Shown in pieces: positions 38,101 through 51,400 of a DNA stretch of 64,000 nucleotides. The stretch spans positions 1 to 64,000 of the forward strand of contig WNNJ02001109.1 of assembly GCA_012934845.2 (NCBI GenBank). Direction: 5' to 3'. Both the position numbers and the translations under genes were made by a program. The DNA comes from Pomphorhynchus laevis. Taxonomy: Eukaryota > Acanthocephala > Palaeacanthocephala > Echinorhynchida > Pomphorhynchidae. Each line of letters begins with the position of its first letter. Within the stretch, counting starts at the first letter, position 1. Under the pieces are notes generated by a model. That model had not been told where the DNA came from and made no database searches. It saw only the letters and a list, made by a program, of their open reading frames with translations.

Positions 38101-41100
38101 ATGCGTCTTTCTTGATGTTAATAATAAATCGTTAGTTACGGAACTATTCCTTAATTTAATTTTGCTATTATTGTTTTCAATAGGTTTTGGCTAAAGTGCC
38201 GAATAGTTTTGTTGCAAATTAATTAGCCTCGCTATCTAATTGATGTTATTTTAGTGCAATTTCTTTAAAACATCTGCAATGCCTTAATATACGCGAACTT
38301 TCGAATACGATAGAAGAAATGTAAGTTTGATCATGCACTTCAGGAATTCATAATAATAAAGATTTTCTTAACAACTATATAACTACTAAAAATTTTAGGA
38401 AAGGAAATACGACAAAATTAACAGAGTTAAAAATCGTAATTTTTCAGTTTTTATCTTCCTTATGGTATGGCCTATAGTCCAGTGGGATCTGAGCCATCCA
38501 GCCGACACGTTGCTCTCCGACTGAACCACCCGAAGTATTGTCACCCCTACCCCCAAAAATTCAAACGAGGCGGACTATGCTCGGTAATTGCAAGATGAGA
38601 AGCCTGAGAAGCCTTAGTCTTTGATCTGAGAGACGGCCTCTTAAAAAGTAGACTAATCCCGAGATAGCCCAAGTACTCCAAAGGCGCACCAGATTCTGAG
38701 CCCGTTTCATGGCCCACCTAGCTCTCCTAAAGAAACGTTTGAGTATATCCAGTCAGGTTTTGCTGACTAGTTCACCTTAATGGTGAACCCCAGATATCTT
38801 GCTCGACTTGTGTAGGTATGGAGTAATTGATTAGTAAAATGGAAGATAGAGCTGAAAGCGCTAGTCTATTAAGTTTTGTCTTTGCCGCAAAGGGGCTATG
38901 AAAGACCACAACCTGGGATTTAGAGGAGTTAAGAACAAGAATTGAAATGGACAGCTGATCTTTTAATCTTAAAAAGAAACAGCTGATGTCAGAGACTACA
39001 CCCTTGCACTTGCGTTCAGAGAACAAGGCTGTGGTATCATCAGCGTATACCACAAGATGCTGATCACTTTTAAAATTCTTGAATAGTATAATGGAGGCAG
39101 CTAGATATAAGATAGGAGAAAGATGGATTCCTAGAGCCCCCTACCACCACGTAATAGGCTAGAACTGACCCGCATTAGGGTCGAATTCATAGCAGAACCT
39201 CTTGGTGTACAGTAATATCTCCACCCTGTTTAAAATCCTTGCAGGCAACTCGAGGGACATGAGAGCGGAGATAACGAAGGAAATTGATATAATGGCTAAA
39301 TAAAGCAGAAAAGTCAAGGAAAACAGCCACCGCGAGTTGTTGACTATTATCTCGACAAAACTGATGCACTTCACCTATTGCTGAATAGACCGAGCGCCCT
39401 TTGACAAGCCCATAAAAACTCGGAAGGATCAGTTGCGTAGAGCTTAAACCAACATTGATGTGCAAAAAAATATAATGCATGACGCTATGAGATAATGATT
39501 TGACTTTATTGTTTTCTACTCGTAGAGCTAATGAATATCTAAAAACCTAACATTTTATTTCTCGCAGTGGTGTTTGCTTTTGTTTTATAGATATTTATCA
39601 AATTATTGCATTCTTTATTTTAAAAATGTTTGCAATCCAATCCGTAATGTTTTAATATAAAATCTGGGAATAAATTTAAAAATCAGTAGCCTCAGGGTGG
39701 TCGATTACTGGCAAAACCAAATAATTAAATGCGTATATCGATGGCGATAAGGATATCTAATTTAATTATAAATTATGAAATCTTTAAATAGAAAACAATC
39801 ATGTTGCATTCTTTCGCTACCTGCGAGTTTGCTGTAATCCGTTAAATAATAAAGAAATTCTTTTATATTTATATTTGTTTTATATATAAACATGGATTTT
39901 ATGTTACTTAGAAGTAGAATCACATATAAAAATTTTCTTACTAAAAGACATTTTCAATATTTCTCCCATAAAATGTATTAAATTCATATTTTAGTTAATT
40001 CGAATATTTTCTTTGTGTTAATAAAAACTATTAGTAACGCAAGTAGAAACGGCAATGAAAATGCCAATCTGAACACCTATGGGAATACCAGTAGGAATGC
40101 CAATCTGAACACCTATGGGAATACCAGTAGGAATGCCAATCTGAACACCTATGGGAATACCAGTAGGAACGGCAATACAAGCGCAAATAGAAATGCCAAT
40201 AAGAACGCTGAAACGCCAATAGTAACGCTAATAGGAACAATACAATTTAAAAATATCCTCGTATCTCGTTTACACAGCATAGTTCCCGCCGATTGGATTC
40301 TTCCGGGTGGGGGGGGTGAAAGACCCTTGCGTTTCAGTCGGAAGGCGGCGTGCCTGATCGGTTCGGGGCTCAGATCCCCCTGGATTTGATGTCGTGAACA
40401 ATGAAGAAGACTTACACATGCTCTCTTGTTGATTTCCTTTGTTTTTCTTGTAACTGACCTGACATTTATTTATTCTTCACCATGTATTATTTGTTATTAG
40501 GAAAATCTTTATTATTATTTTATTATTATTTAAAAATAGATATTTGTAATATTTATCTAAATATGCCTTGCTAATTTTAAAATATATGAATTTTAAAATA
40601 TATGAAATAAACAAATTTTACAATTTAAAAATAGATTTTTATAAATTGATCTAAGTATGCCTTTAAATAAATTGTCTATACACATTATTTTGATTGCCCA
40701 GAATTATTTATATCTGGAAAATTTCTGAAAACATTTAGAAATGGACATTATAGTGATATAATGAATATTACATCATTCAGAAATAAGCATTTTGTTCGTA
40801 TCTTTCCTCGTTAAATGAACTTTATAGTTAGTAGTGATATTTTTTAATTGTCTTAAAGGTATATTTGAAAAATAATATATAAACAAAATGTTTAATCTAA
40901 ACAATATTTAATATTAATTTACCTTAAATTTTTTTAAATTAGGAAAATTGAATGAAAAACAATGAAATTTAAAAGTTAGATTCAAAATACAATTATATTG
41001 AATAAATGTTTTTAATTTGAATTGCTTACAAATTGCATTTTCTAAAATGCAAAGTATTTTATTAATGAAAAACTCATTGAGAACTAAAATTCTAGAAAAT

Positions 41101-44100
41101 TCTCTGGTTGTGAAATAAACATCAACGACTACCTTGACTTCGATAAATTGACTAAAATGTAAGTTTTATAGATCATAAAATAGTAGCAGTTTAACCATTT
41201 TCAATCGTTAATCTTTCTATTCTAATCTCTAAAATAGGTAATATAGCTTTTTATATAAATAATATATTTACAGCATTTTTTATGGCCTATCTGATTTTTT
41301 TATTGCATTTGTGAAATGTATTTGTTTTTTTAATCAGAGAATTGAAATCTACAGTGTTAACCGATTGGGAGTTGCTTCACGGGACTACTGGAGCTACAAC
41401 TATGTAAGTTGCATTATTATATCTTGCGATTTTCTAATTTAATCTTCCTGTCTCGTAAAAAAAATTTAATCTTGCGCTAATAGATTTATCAATTTATAAA
41501 TCGATTTTGATTTTATATACTCAAGTTTGTTTATTTATGTGTTAAAATTTTTTGAATCCACTCCTTTAGCCAAATGATATTTATGAACACTCGTGAATTG
41601 TATTTAGCGTCAGGTATATATATACTTCAGACTGTTCCATTGACCACCGTCGAGGATTCGCTTGTCGGAATTCGGCAATATATTGTTATAGACAATTTTA
41701 TAAACTCGACAAAAAACTGGCAGATTATTTATTACGTTTCGGTCGTCCGGCCTTTTTCAAATCTAAAACACAGGTTCACAATGCAAAACAAAGATACAAG
41801 AAGAAATAACTACGAAATCTTTAAAGATAATAAAAGAGATGCTATGTAACGTCATGCCACACGAAAGGATAGTGTGGGACGAGTTTACTGTAATGAATTT
41901 TTTAAACATGCTGCGGCCGAAATCGTTTATATACCTCAATCTTAATTCATTATCCTGAACCGATGAGAAAACCTGGGTAGCCGTCCGCTTAATGGTATTT
42001 GCTAAACTATACCTATCAACTCCTACAGGTGTGAACGCAAAGTTTAAACCTAAGTTAAGCAATATGTTTGGGTTTTCCGTTAAATTTACACCGTTTGAGT
42101 GCTCAATGCCGATATTATTCGCTTATTGCGCCTTATATACTCCGTCAGGTATATATACAGATTATTCTTTAATTTTAAATAAATAATCTTCATCGATGTT
42201 AAATAAAAATCACATTAACTTGCAAAACATGCAATTTTCACTAGTTCGATTCTACAAAGACAATATGCTAATTATATTTTAGTAATTAACTCAGCGTCTT
42301 TATAATAAAGATAAACATTTTGTCTTATATGTTTTGATGTCATAGCATGTTTCATTTCTATCTTTGAATAATTACAAAATATGTTAACTTCATTTTATAA
42401 ATTTTTTTATATTTTGATCTTTCCATCAATATCATTTGTAGATTGTGGTAATTTTCACAAAATTTATATGAACAAAGATGACAGTATGGAGGCCATGTTT
42501 AATTGCATATCTATCAACCATAAACCATAATTTTCCAATTTGAAAGCCTTCTTTTCCAATTTTGGTTATTTAAATATCAAATGTCAAATTAATTTCCGCT
42601 CATATTAAAAATATATTACCAATTTATAAAATATATTCATCAATTTATCAGCCATTCTTTTCTAAATTGTGTCGTTTAAATATCAAATGTCAAATTAATT
42701 TACTGATCATATTAAAAAGTATATTATAAAGTTGAAATCTAACGAAATAAGTTCAACATTAAATATTTTAATAATAACAAAATGTTTTAACCTAAATGTT
42801 ATTTGTGCGTTTTATATATTAAAACTTGTAATAACATTTTCCTTTTCGTTAACACTCTATTAGTAGATTGTGGTCAAGTAAATGTTGTTAACTTAATCGA
42901 CTGTAAGAAAATTTGCTGATCTAGAACAATCTGCAATGTTTGACTATTTATAATTTGAAATATATTATTTTTCTAAAATATTGATTGCCTTTATTGTGTG
43001 TCAAGATCGATACTTCGTTCAAATGTTACATCCATGGATTTTCTCTATAGTGTTAAGGCTCCTTACCTTGCTGATATGTAAATGAACACATTGTTTGTAT
43101 GTCTTTGTTTTATATCCTTTAAATTGTAGTTCACTTTCTGGCAACCTAATTGAAGAATTGAATTTTTCAATATTTAAATTTATTCCCAACCTTCAATATT
43201 TGTAAGTACATATTTTTAAATACGTGTTGTTTAAAATATAAATTTAAAAATGCGTTTTATAAATACAACTTACGATTAAGATCTGGTTGAACTATATTGA
43301 TAGACAGTGTCAATACACATTTTTAAATAGCATTTAAAAATGATATTTTACGAAATACAACACTCGTTTACGATCTATTTGAACTATATTGATACACAGT
43401 TTTGAAACATTCCAAGCTGAGGTATTTAATACTGATAACATCAATACTGAAGTTATCTGCTTAAGTACAATGAGAAATATCGCCATATTTGTTTAAAAGT
43501 ACAAGTAATACACGAGTTAAAGATAAAAGCTATAGAACTTTAAAAAAGGTGAAAACTATTTACATTGCAATTCTACAATTTAGCATCTCACCTGCTCTGA
43601 GGTCAACTTAATATACATTCACCAAAAATAAACGACGCCAAACAGCCGTTGAGCCCCTTTTTTGATGTACAGAACCTCACTTATTGCAAAACCGTTAATG
43701 ATCCGATTCTATTATTAAGTGATATATCTACTAAATCGTTCACAATTAAAAATAGTAACGCCTTAATTAAATAACGATTTCAAGTTTAATTACAGACTGG
43801 ACATTATAGAGCTTTTATCATTAACTAGACATTCATGTGAATGTCTAGTTAATGATAATATTATTTTGATTTAATATTATTTTAAAATTACATATTATTC
43901 TTGATCAGAATACTCTGATTTTCTTTAAAAAAGAAAGTCTGTTTTATGTGGCAAATGCACGCAGACTGTGTGATACAAGCCGACAATAGCGATATTGATT
44001 GAGAACATTATTTACTCGTTTAGAAGCATAAAACGTAGTTGCTTTTGAAAAAAGTGAGTGGGGACCGAGATCGCAGGTGATCAGGTAGTGAGTTCTAATG

Positions 44101-45429
44101 TAGAGGAGCTGCGATTTGTAGATATATAAGATTAGTTTAAATGAAGGATATTAGATTATAAGAATGAGATTATATTAATCTCACCCGTTTTGATAACGTT
44201 TTTATTGTGTTATATCTGAAGTTTAATATACTCTGGGACAGCAGTAGATCATTTGTAGAATTTATGATTACTTTATATGATGTGGAATATGATATGTCGA
44301 ATTCTGTATTTACTTTTATATATTGCTTTAATCTGTCGCATCTCAAGTTTTTCGCTTTTATAATATTATACTTTTCAGTTTATGAAAGGAGGGTGTAAAG
44401 GTCAAACTTAATACGGTTTACCATTAAGAATCTTACATGAATAAAACTCGAACTGATAAAATTAAAACAGTATCTCTTATTGGAATATAATTTTGCAATG
44501 ACATGCTAGATTTTTCATTAACTTGTGAATATAAAACGAATATTTGCATTTTATAGCTTTAAATGCGAAGTGTTAAAAAATATAAATTGTAAACCTTGAC
44601 GAATATTTATTTAAGTGATTTGTCTTTATGTAGAAACTTATCATTCAATCGGATAGCGACGATAAAAAAAGCGCAACTGCCCACAACATATAACTTAAAA
44701 TGCTTGTAAGTTGGCAATTTTAAGTTAGATCACAATTGCTTGTTTATTTATGCACATATTTTCTGTTTTGCATTTGTTTCCAACTGAAACTTGATTCACG
44801 CATACTAATTGCAATTAAATAACAAAAGTTTACGTATCGTCATACTATGTAATAATATTGATCACCCTAAAAATCATTTAAAAATCTAATTTATACATAT
44901 CATCTGGGAATTGTAACAGTTCAAAATTATATACAAAATTAAAATTAAAAGACATTTTTGATCATGATTATTGATTATTGATTTCGAAATTTTTAACTTA
45001 ATATTTTATGTTTTAATATTTTTTAAAGGATGGACAATTATAGAGAACACAAAATGTGTTTCAGTTAAAGATAAAAGTAGACCAATAATACCTGACCCAT
45101 TTTTAAAGCGTTATGCAATTTGAATAGGTATATAACTGTTATGTTTATGGGGCTCATCATATATAAAAAACAGAAGTGTAAAGAATAATGTTATATAAAG
45201 AATAAATAGGAAAACACATAACATATAAAGGCAGGAAAAAAAATGAGAGAAATTGGGCAATTAATGACGGATAGGAGCAACATGTTAAATGAATTAAATC
45301 AGCTAACTGAGTCTACGTATTGTTATATAATTATAAAATAAACAAAACATAATAATGCTAAATCAAAATTTAATAATTAAATAATAAAATTAATAATTGT
45401 TTTTAGATTTTCTATAATTTAAATCAAGT

Positions 45430-45460
<31 letters not shown>

Positions 45461-48400
45461 ATTTAAAATAAACGTCATTTTTATGAATTGACTAATAAAT
45501 AACAGACGTTGTATCAGAATAAGAATTAGAGGTCATCAGGAGGAACTGCTATGCTATCAGGTTTCGGCCCCTAACTCCTCTACCCAACATAGCAGCGGGG
45601 CCAAATACATGCTAATGATGTATTTCCTCTGAAATAACTATCTAGTATCTTATTCTAATGCAAAGTATATTATTTATTATCCATCCATAAAAATTTGCCA
45701 CTTAAGAGTTTAAATTTATTCTTTATATTATTGTGTTGATTTATATATTTTACTATTTTCTGCTTGATGTTATTTTTATAGTAACCTAGTTTAAAATATG
45801 TATCTATTAAATTATTTAAATGATTTTGAAGAAAGCCAATATCATTACATATTGTTGCAATTCTTAAAATTTCATTATTTAATGTATTATATTTTATATT
45901 ATATGGTATGCATGAATGATCATGCAAAAATATGTTTCTTGTAAATTTAAATATGTCATCTTTACGATATAAATTAATAGTAGTTTTAGTTAATGTTAAT
46001 TTAAATGTTCATATCTAGATATACACCTTCTTTATCATTAATATTGGTTTTGTTAAGAATAAGGCTTACTGGATAAATGTGCTCACTAATTGAATAAAAA
46101 GTCATCAACTTTAATAAGCAATCTTATTCCTGCTTAATAAATGGATGGACAATTATAGAGAACACAAAATGTGTTTCAGTTAAAGATAAAAGTAGACCAA
46201 TAATATCTGACCCATTTTTAAAGCGTTATGCAATTTGAATAGGTATATAACTGTTATGTTTATGGGGCTCGTCATATATAAAAAACAGAAGTGTAAAGAA
46301 TAATGTTATATAAAGAATAAATAGGAAAACACATTACTTTTAATTTTTATAAGCAAAAATCTTCACTTTTATTACAAAAACTATTTAAATAGTTAGTTAT
46401 CATTATTGTAAGTAGCCGCCGGGCAAAGTCGGAAAGCAGGTGCTGGTCATGTGGCTATTATTCATTAGCTGTGTAATCACTGCTTGCGTGACTATTGTTT
46501 AAGAGTCGTCTTATCGCTTTTGCTATTAGCCAGCTTACCAAATTAAGAATTTAAGTCATTATATAAGAAATTGTAAATTTTATTTCTATCATTATTTATA
46601 TTATTTTATCTATATTTATACCTTTTTAATAGTATTTTTATTAATTCATCATTTTTAATTAATTATAGATTATGAGTACGAAATGAAATGAGTTCGAACT
46701 CATAATTTTTTTATGAGTTCGAAATCCGCGGTTTTCGAACCTTAGGTAAGGCGCAGGTCTACGTCCTAACTGACTAGACTAACAATCAAGTACAGCTAGA
46801 AATTTTTCAGTAAATGAAACCTTCAATGTAATGAATCTCTGAAATTATATTTTCCGAGATGCATTTAGTGCGTTCTTTTTTTATATTTAAAGAATCCATT
46901 GTTCATAACACTAGCCACACCAAACAGCGATGGAACGCTATATTGCTGAAGGTATGATACAGATAATAGTAATACATATATACTCATTGGCAATAGCGAT
47001 CACGTTGGAGTGCAGGTATAGGTTGAAGCAGGAATAAGATTGCTTATTAAAGTTGATGACTTGCTAAAATAAACTCAAACTTGATAATTCTTTTCACGGC
47101 TTCATGCCCTACAGTCGAAAATACACAAAAGAACGAAACCTCCCTTGTCATCAAATAATAATAAATTGTGGCACAGTCCGTGAACTGTGGCAAGATATTT
47201 AAATGAACAACTATATCCACTCTTGCTTGTATGTTTATCAGTTATTTTGAGAACTGCTCACTTCATTAGTGTATTTTAAAATAGAATGAATAATTGCATA
47301 CACGAGCGAGTATCATCATTTGGTCGGCTTCATAAATTATCCTCGTGTGAATTCTTTAATCCTAGATGCAGCACTGTACACTACAATCAGCGTAGGTGGA
47401 CCTCATCAGCAGTGAGCCTACGCCTACCTTTCGTGTTTCGGTCCTTTAATGATCTGCTGAAATTTTCCTCTGCTGCCTTTCTGTAAAAACAAACGATACA
47501 GTTTGTAAGGAACACATTTCCACTTGTGCAAACTGTACGTTGTTTCCGTCTTTTGTAACAAAAAGACGGAGATAGCACTACAGTTGACGGAAACAACCGA
47601 CAATCTGTCTTACTGCTGATGTAAGGCTCACTGCTGATGAGGTCCACCTACGCTGATTGTAGTGTACAAGTGCTGCATCTAGGATTAAAGAATTCACACG
47701 AGGATAATTTATGAAGCCGACCAAATGATGATACTCGCTCGTGTATGCAATTATTCATTCTATTAACCTGGCAGATTCCAGTTTCCTGTCAAGAAAATTC
47801 AAAAGACAGATTGTCGGTTGTTTCCGTCAACTGTAGTGCTATCTCCGTCTTTTTGTTACAAAAGACGGAAACAACGTACAGTTTGCACAAGTGGAAATGT
47901 GTTCCTTACAAACTGTATCGTTTGTTTTTACAGAAAGGCAGCAGATGAAAATTTTAGCAGATCATTAAAGGACCGAAACACGAAAGGTAGGCGTAGGCTC
48001 ACTGCTGATGAGGTCCACCTACGCTGATTGTAGTGTACAGTGCTGCATCTAGGATTAAAGAATTCACACGAGGGTATTTTAAAATGTAAAGCGAGCATTT
48101 ATCTTAAAATCAATTTTATTAACGTTCAATACAGAGTTATTATTTACTTTAATTGAAACTAAAAATTGTGTCGATCAATTCGATCTTTGATTAAGTCACT
48201 GGACTTTGAGAAAACAAGAGTCAAACCTTATCCACTTTACTTGAATTAGTGATGGGTTTTAATAACTTTAGGTTCCGAGACCAAATGTTTTTCTAAAATT
48301 GAGGCACATCTACGTGTAGCCCTATAGAACCTATGTACGCTGGCTTGTATGTCGCACACGATTGAAAAAACTTTATCGAGACTTGTAGTTTGAAGCATGC

Positions 48401-51400
48401 GTTCTAGCCTCGTTACATAGATGACCTATTTGGTGCGTTGGAGCATGGTGAGAATTCACTAATTAAATTTCTCGAGAAATTAAATTTCTTCTCTGAACTC
48501 AAATTTATCAGATAGAATTGTGATGTTTTGAATTTTTTGGACGTTTCTATATATAGAGATTTGGTATCATCATGGTGCACAAGAGTATATCGTAAATTCG
48601 GAGAAGTGTGTGTCTTCGTTTATGCTCGTAGCTCTCATCACTAACGTATGAAAAGATTAATGATACGTACTGAATTAATTCGTTACAAAAAATATATTCG
48701 AAGACACATGAGTTTACATTAAAAAAGATTAATTTTTACGTGGTAAATACGTGCCGGCACACGCTTACATAACTACGAAAAATAACAAAAATCTAAATAG
48801 TGTGTCGAGAAGGTTGGTACGGAGACGGTATTTGAATGTAATAAAGGAAGGAGTGCGGCGGACGTCAAGAGGGAGCAGATTCCAGGCGAGAGGGATGGCA
48901 ACGAGAAAGGATCGAAGACCGTAGTTGTTAGGACCGTATTGGAGGACCATAGTTGATCGGAGACCGTAATTGTTGATCGGAGACCGTAGTTGTTGAACGG
49001 AGACCGTAGTTGTTGATCGGAGACCGTAGTTGTTGATCGGAGACCGTAGTTGTTGATCGGAGACGTAGTTGTTGATCGGAGACCGTAGTTGTTGATCGGA
49101 GACCGTAGTTGTTGATTGGAGACCGTAGTTGTTGATCGGAGACGTAATTGGGAACGTTGAGTAAGAGGGATTCACGGGAACGCAGTGATAGTAAGGTGGG
49201 ACGAGTGTCGTCTAATAAAGCGAGGTTGATAAACGATAGGGAGTGACAGCGATGAGACGAAAAGTTACGGTAAGAAGGCGGAGTTGTATGCGCATGTGGA
49301 TGGTAGGCCAGGAGAGTTGAGCAAGATATGTGGATGTTTGATCAATGCGACGGAGACGTAGAATCACTCGAACGGCGGAGTTGATGGTACGTTGTAAGGG
49401 TAGGATGATGGATTTTGGAGAATTGGCGAAAAGACTGAAGCAGTAATCGATTTTAGGGAAAAGAAGCGATGAAAGAAATACACAGAAACGGAATTCGATA
49501 AGGTGGCGGATACGGCGGATGTCACAGAGAATTAAGTTAGACGAGCGGACTTTGTCACAGACGAAGGGTTTAAGGGAATGGTTATTATCGAAATGGAAGC
49601 CTAAAAAAGTGAGATTGTGTACTATGGGGATGATCGATGAGGCAAAAGATACAGTTGTAGGAGATATGTTAGGTTGACGGTGGAGGATCCACATCATTTT
49701 GGACTTGTCTGGGTTTAGAGCTAGACGAATATGGAAGAGACGTTTGTAGATATAAGACAGTTGGTGGCAAAAATTGCGATATCGTGTATGCGATGGGCAG
49801 ATGCATGAACATAGATGAGGATGTCTGTGTTCTTGAGAGAAGATAGAGACGATTCGAGTAAGGCAGAGCGGTTGAAGAGGGATGTCAAGATTTCATGTCA
49901 AGATTACATTGGGTGCTACAATGCTGAGGAATGAATTTATTGAACGTTGATATTCATCCAGACTTATTGACCGTCAGATTAATGAACTTCGCACAACGAA
50001 CAAGAATCGCAAGAAACGCAATATATATCGTAGTAATTTTCATCCAGTATTGATGAATCTAGAAAAAGATGCTTACAATGCAATTCATAAAACAAGCAAT
50101 GACACAAGCGTCAAATTGAAAGTGGCGTATATAAGCAGGATGAATTTGCCGAGTTTGTTAAAAACAAAGCAAATGACAAGTTACAGTTGGTACATCAAGA
50201 TGTGATAAAAGTCGCTGCAAATCCGTGAAGGTGATATTTTTAGCAGTATTATCACAGGACTGTCGTACAGGTTTAGAACATTGGCTAGCTGTATAACGAG
50301 TAACTGCGGACATTATTATGTATGTGATAACTGCTCTGCTGGTTATGTGGTCGGAAAGTCATCATAATTAAATATGCGCATGAATAATCACAGAGCTGTT
50401 ATACGGGCTCACATATTAAATAGTGATGGTGCAACCTCTTATATAATAGACAACCCGATCACCAAACGAGTAACTGCTCATATTATTGGGTATGCGATAA
50501 CTGCTATGCTGGTTACGTGGTGAATCGCCAATACAACAAAATGTATGCATGTCCAATCACAGAGCTTATATACGCGCGACCAGATTAAATAGAGACGGTT
50601 CAGCCACTAATATAATAAACAACCCAGAAGAAACCGTCAAGTCAAAAGCTCTGAATAAATAATTGTCCAACTTGCTTGCTTTATCTAGATTAATTTTTAT
50701 ATTTCAATATTTGGAATAATAATTTCAATGAAATCTCGAGTTTATCGATCATATAGCCTTGTATATAGTATGAATTTTTAAGAATAACTCCACCGCATAG
50801 GATAAATCAGCGTCACTCATGATCGGTTGCATGATTGCTACCAAAATATATATTTAAAGTTTACTGGAAATTAGCCAAGAATTTATTTTATTTTATAACT
50901 TATCACTTTTCCAAAAGTTTCTACAGATTGTATGATACTTCTGTTTTTTCAAGACTTGAAAAAACTTTAAGACTCGCATTCATTCCGGCGTAATATCCCT
51001 GATATTGTAGAAATGTATATGTTGAGCGTGAGCTAATCACCTAGTCTATGTACGATTAACTGAAATCCTTTGATGAATACTTTCCATATTTCAGCATACA
51101 AAAATTTAAATAATTTTCGGGATCCGTTAATGGATACATGTATATTTTCTTTAAAATTAAGTTTTAAACCGAATAGTACAAAGACAATAGTTTTGATTGC
51201 TAGATTCTTATAAAGATTGCCGTAACAATTTAAAAAAACTTTAGTATTTAATGCTGGACCATTATGGTGAAATTATTTTTAAATAACTGGTACAAGGAAT
51301 ATATAGATACTTGACAAAGTGGACATTGTAAAGATAAAAGATGCAAATCATGTGCATTACTACAACAAACGAAAGCATTCACTAGTACTAACACAAATTT

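Noticed and set aside
40015-40389. 124-codon frame with repeated NANLNTYGNTSR
   Set aside because: A minisatellite with unit length divisible by 3, running into a LINE tail.
41570-41613. Possible further LRR exon (QMIFMNTRELYLAS) after exon 10
   Set aside because: Ends in the wrong phase at its only donor and lacks the LRR spacing. It may be an exon disrupted by the PLE fragment at 41614, but this cannot be shown.
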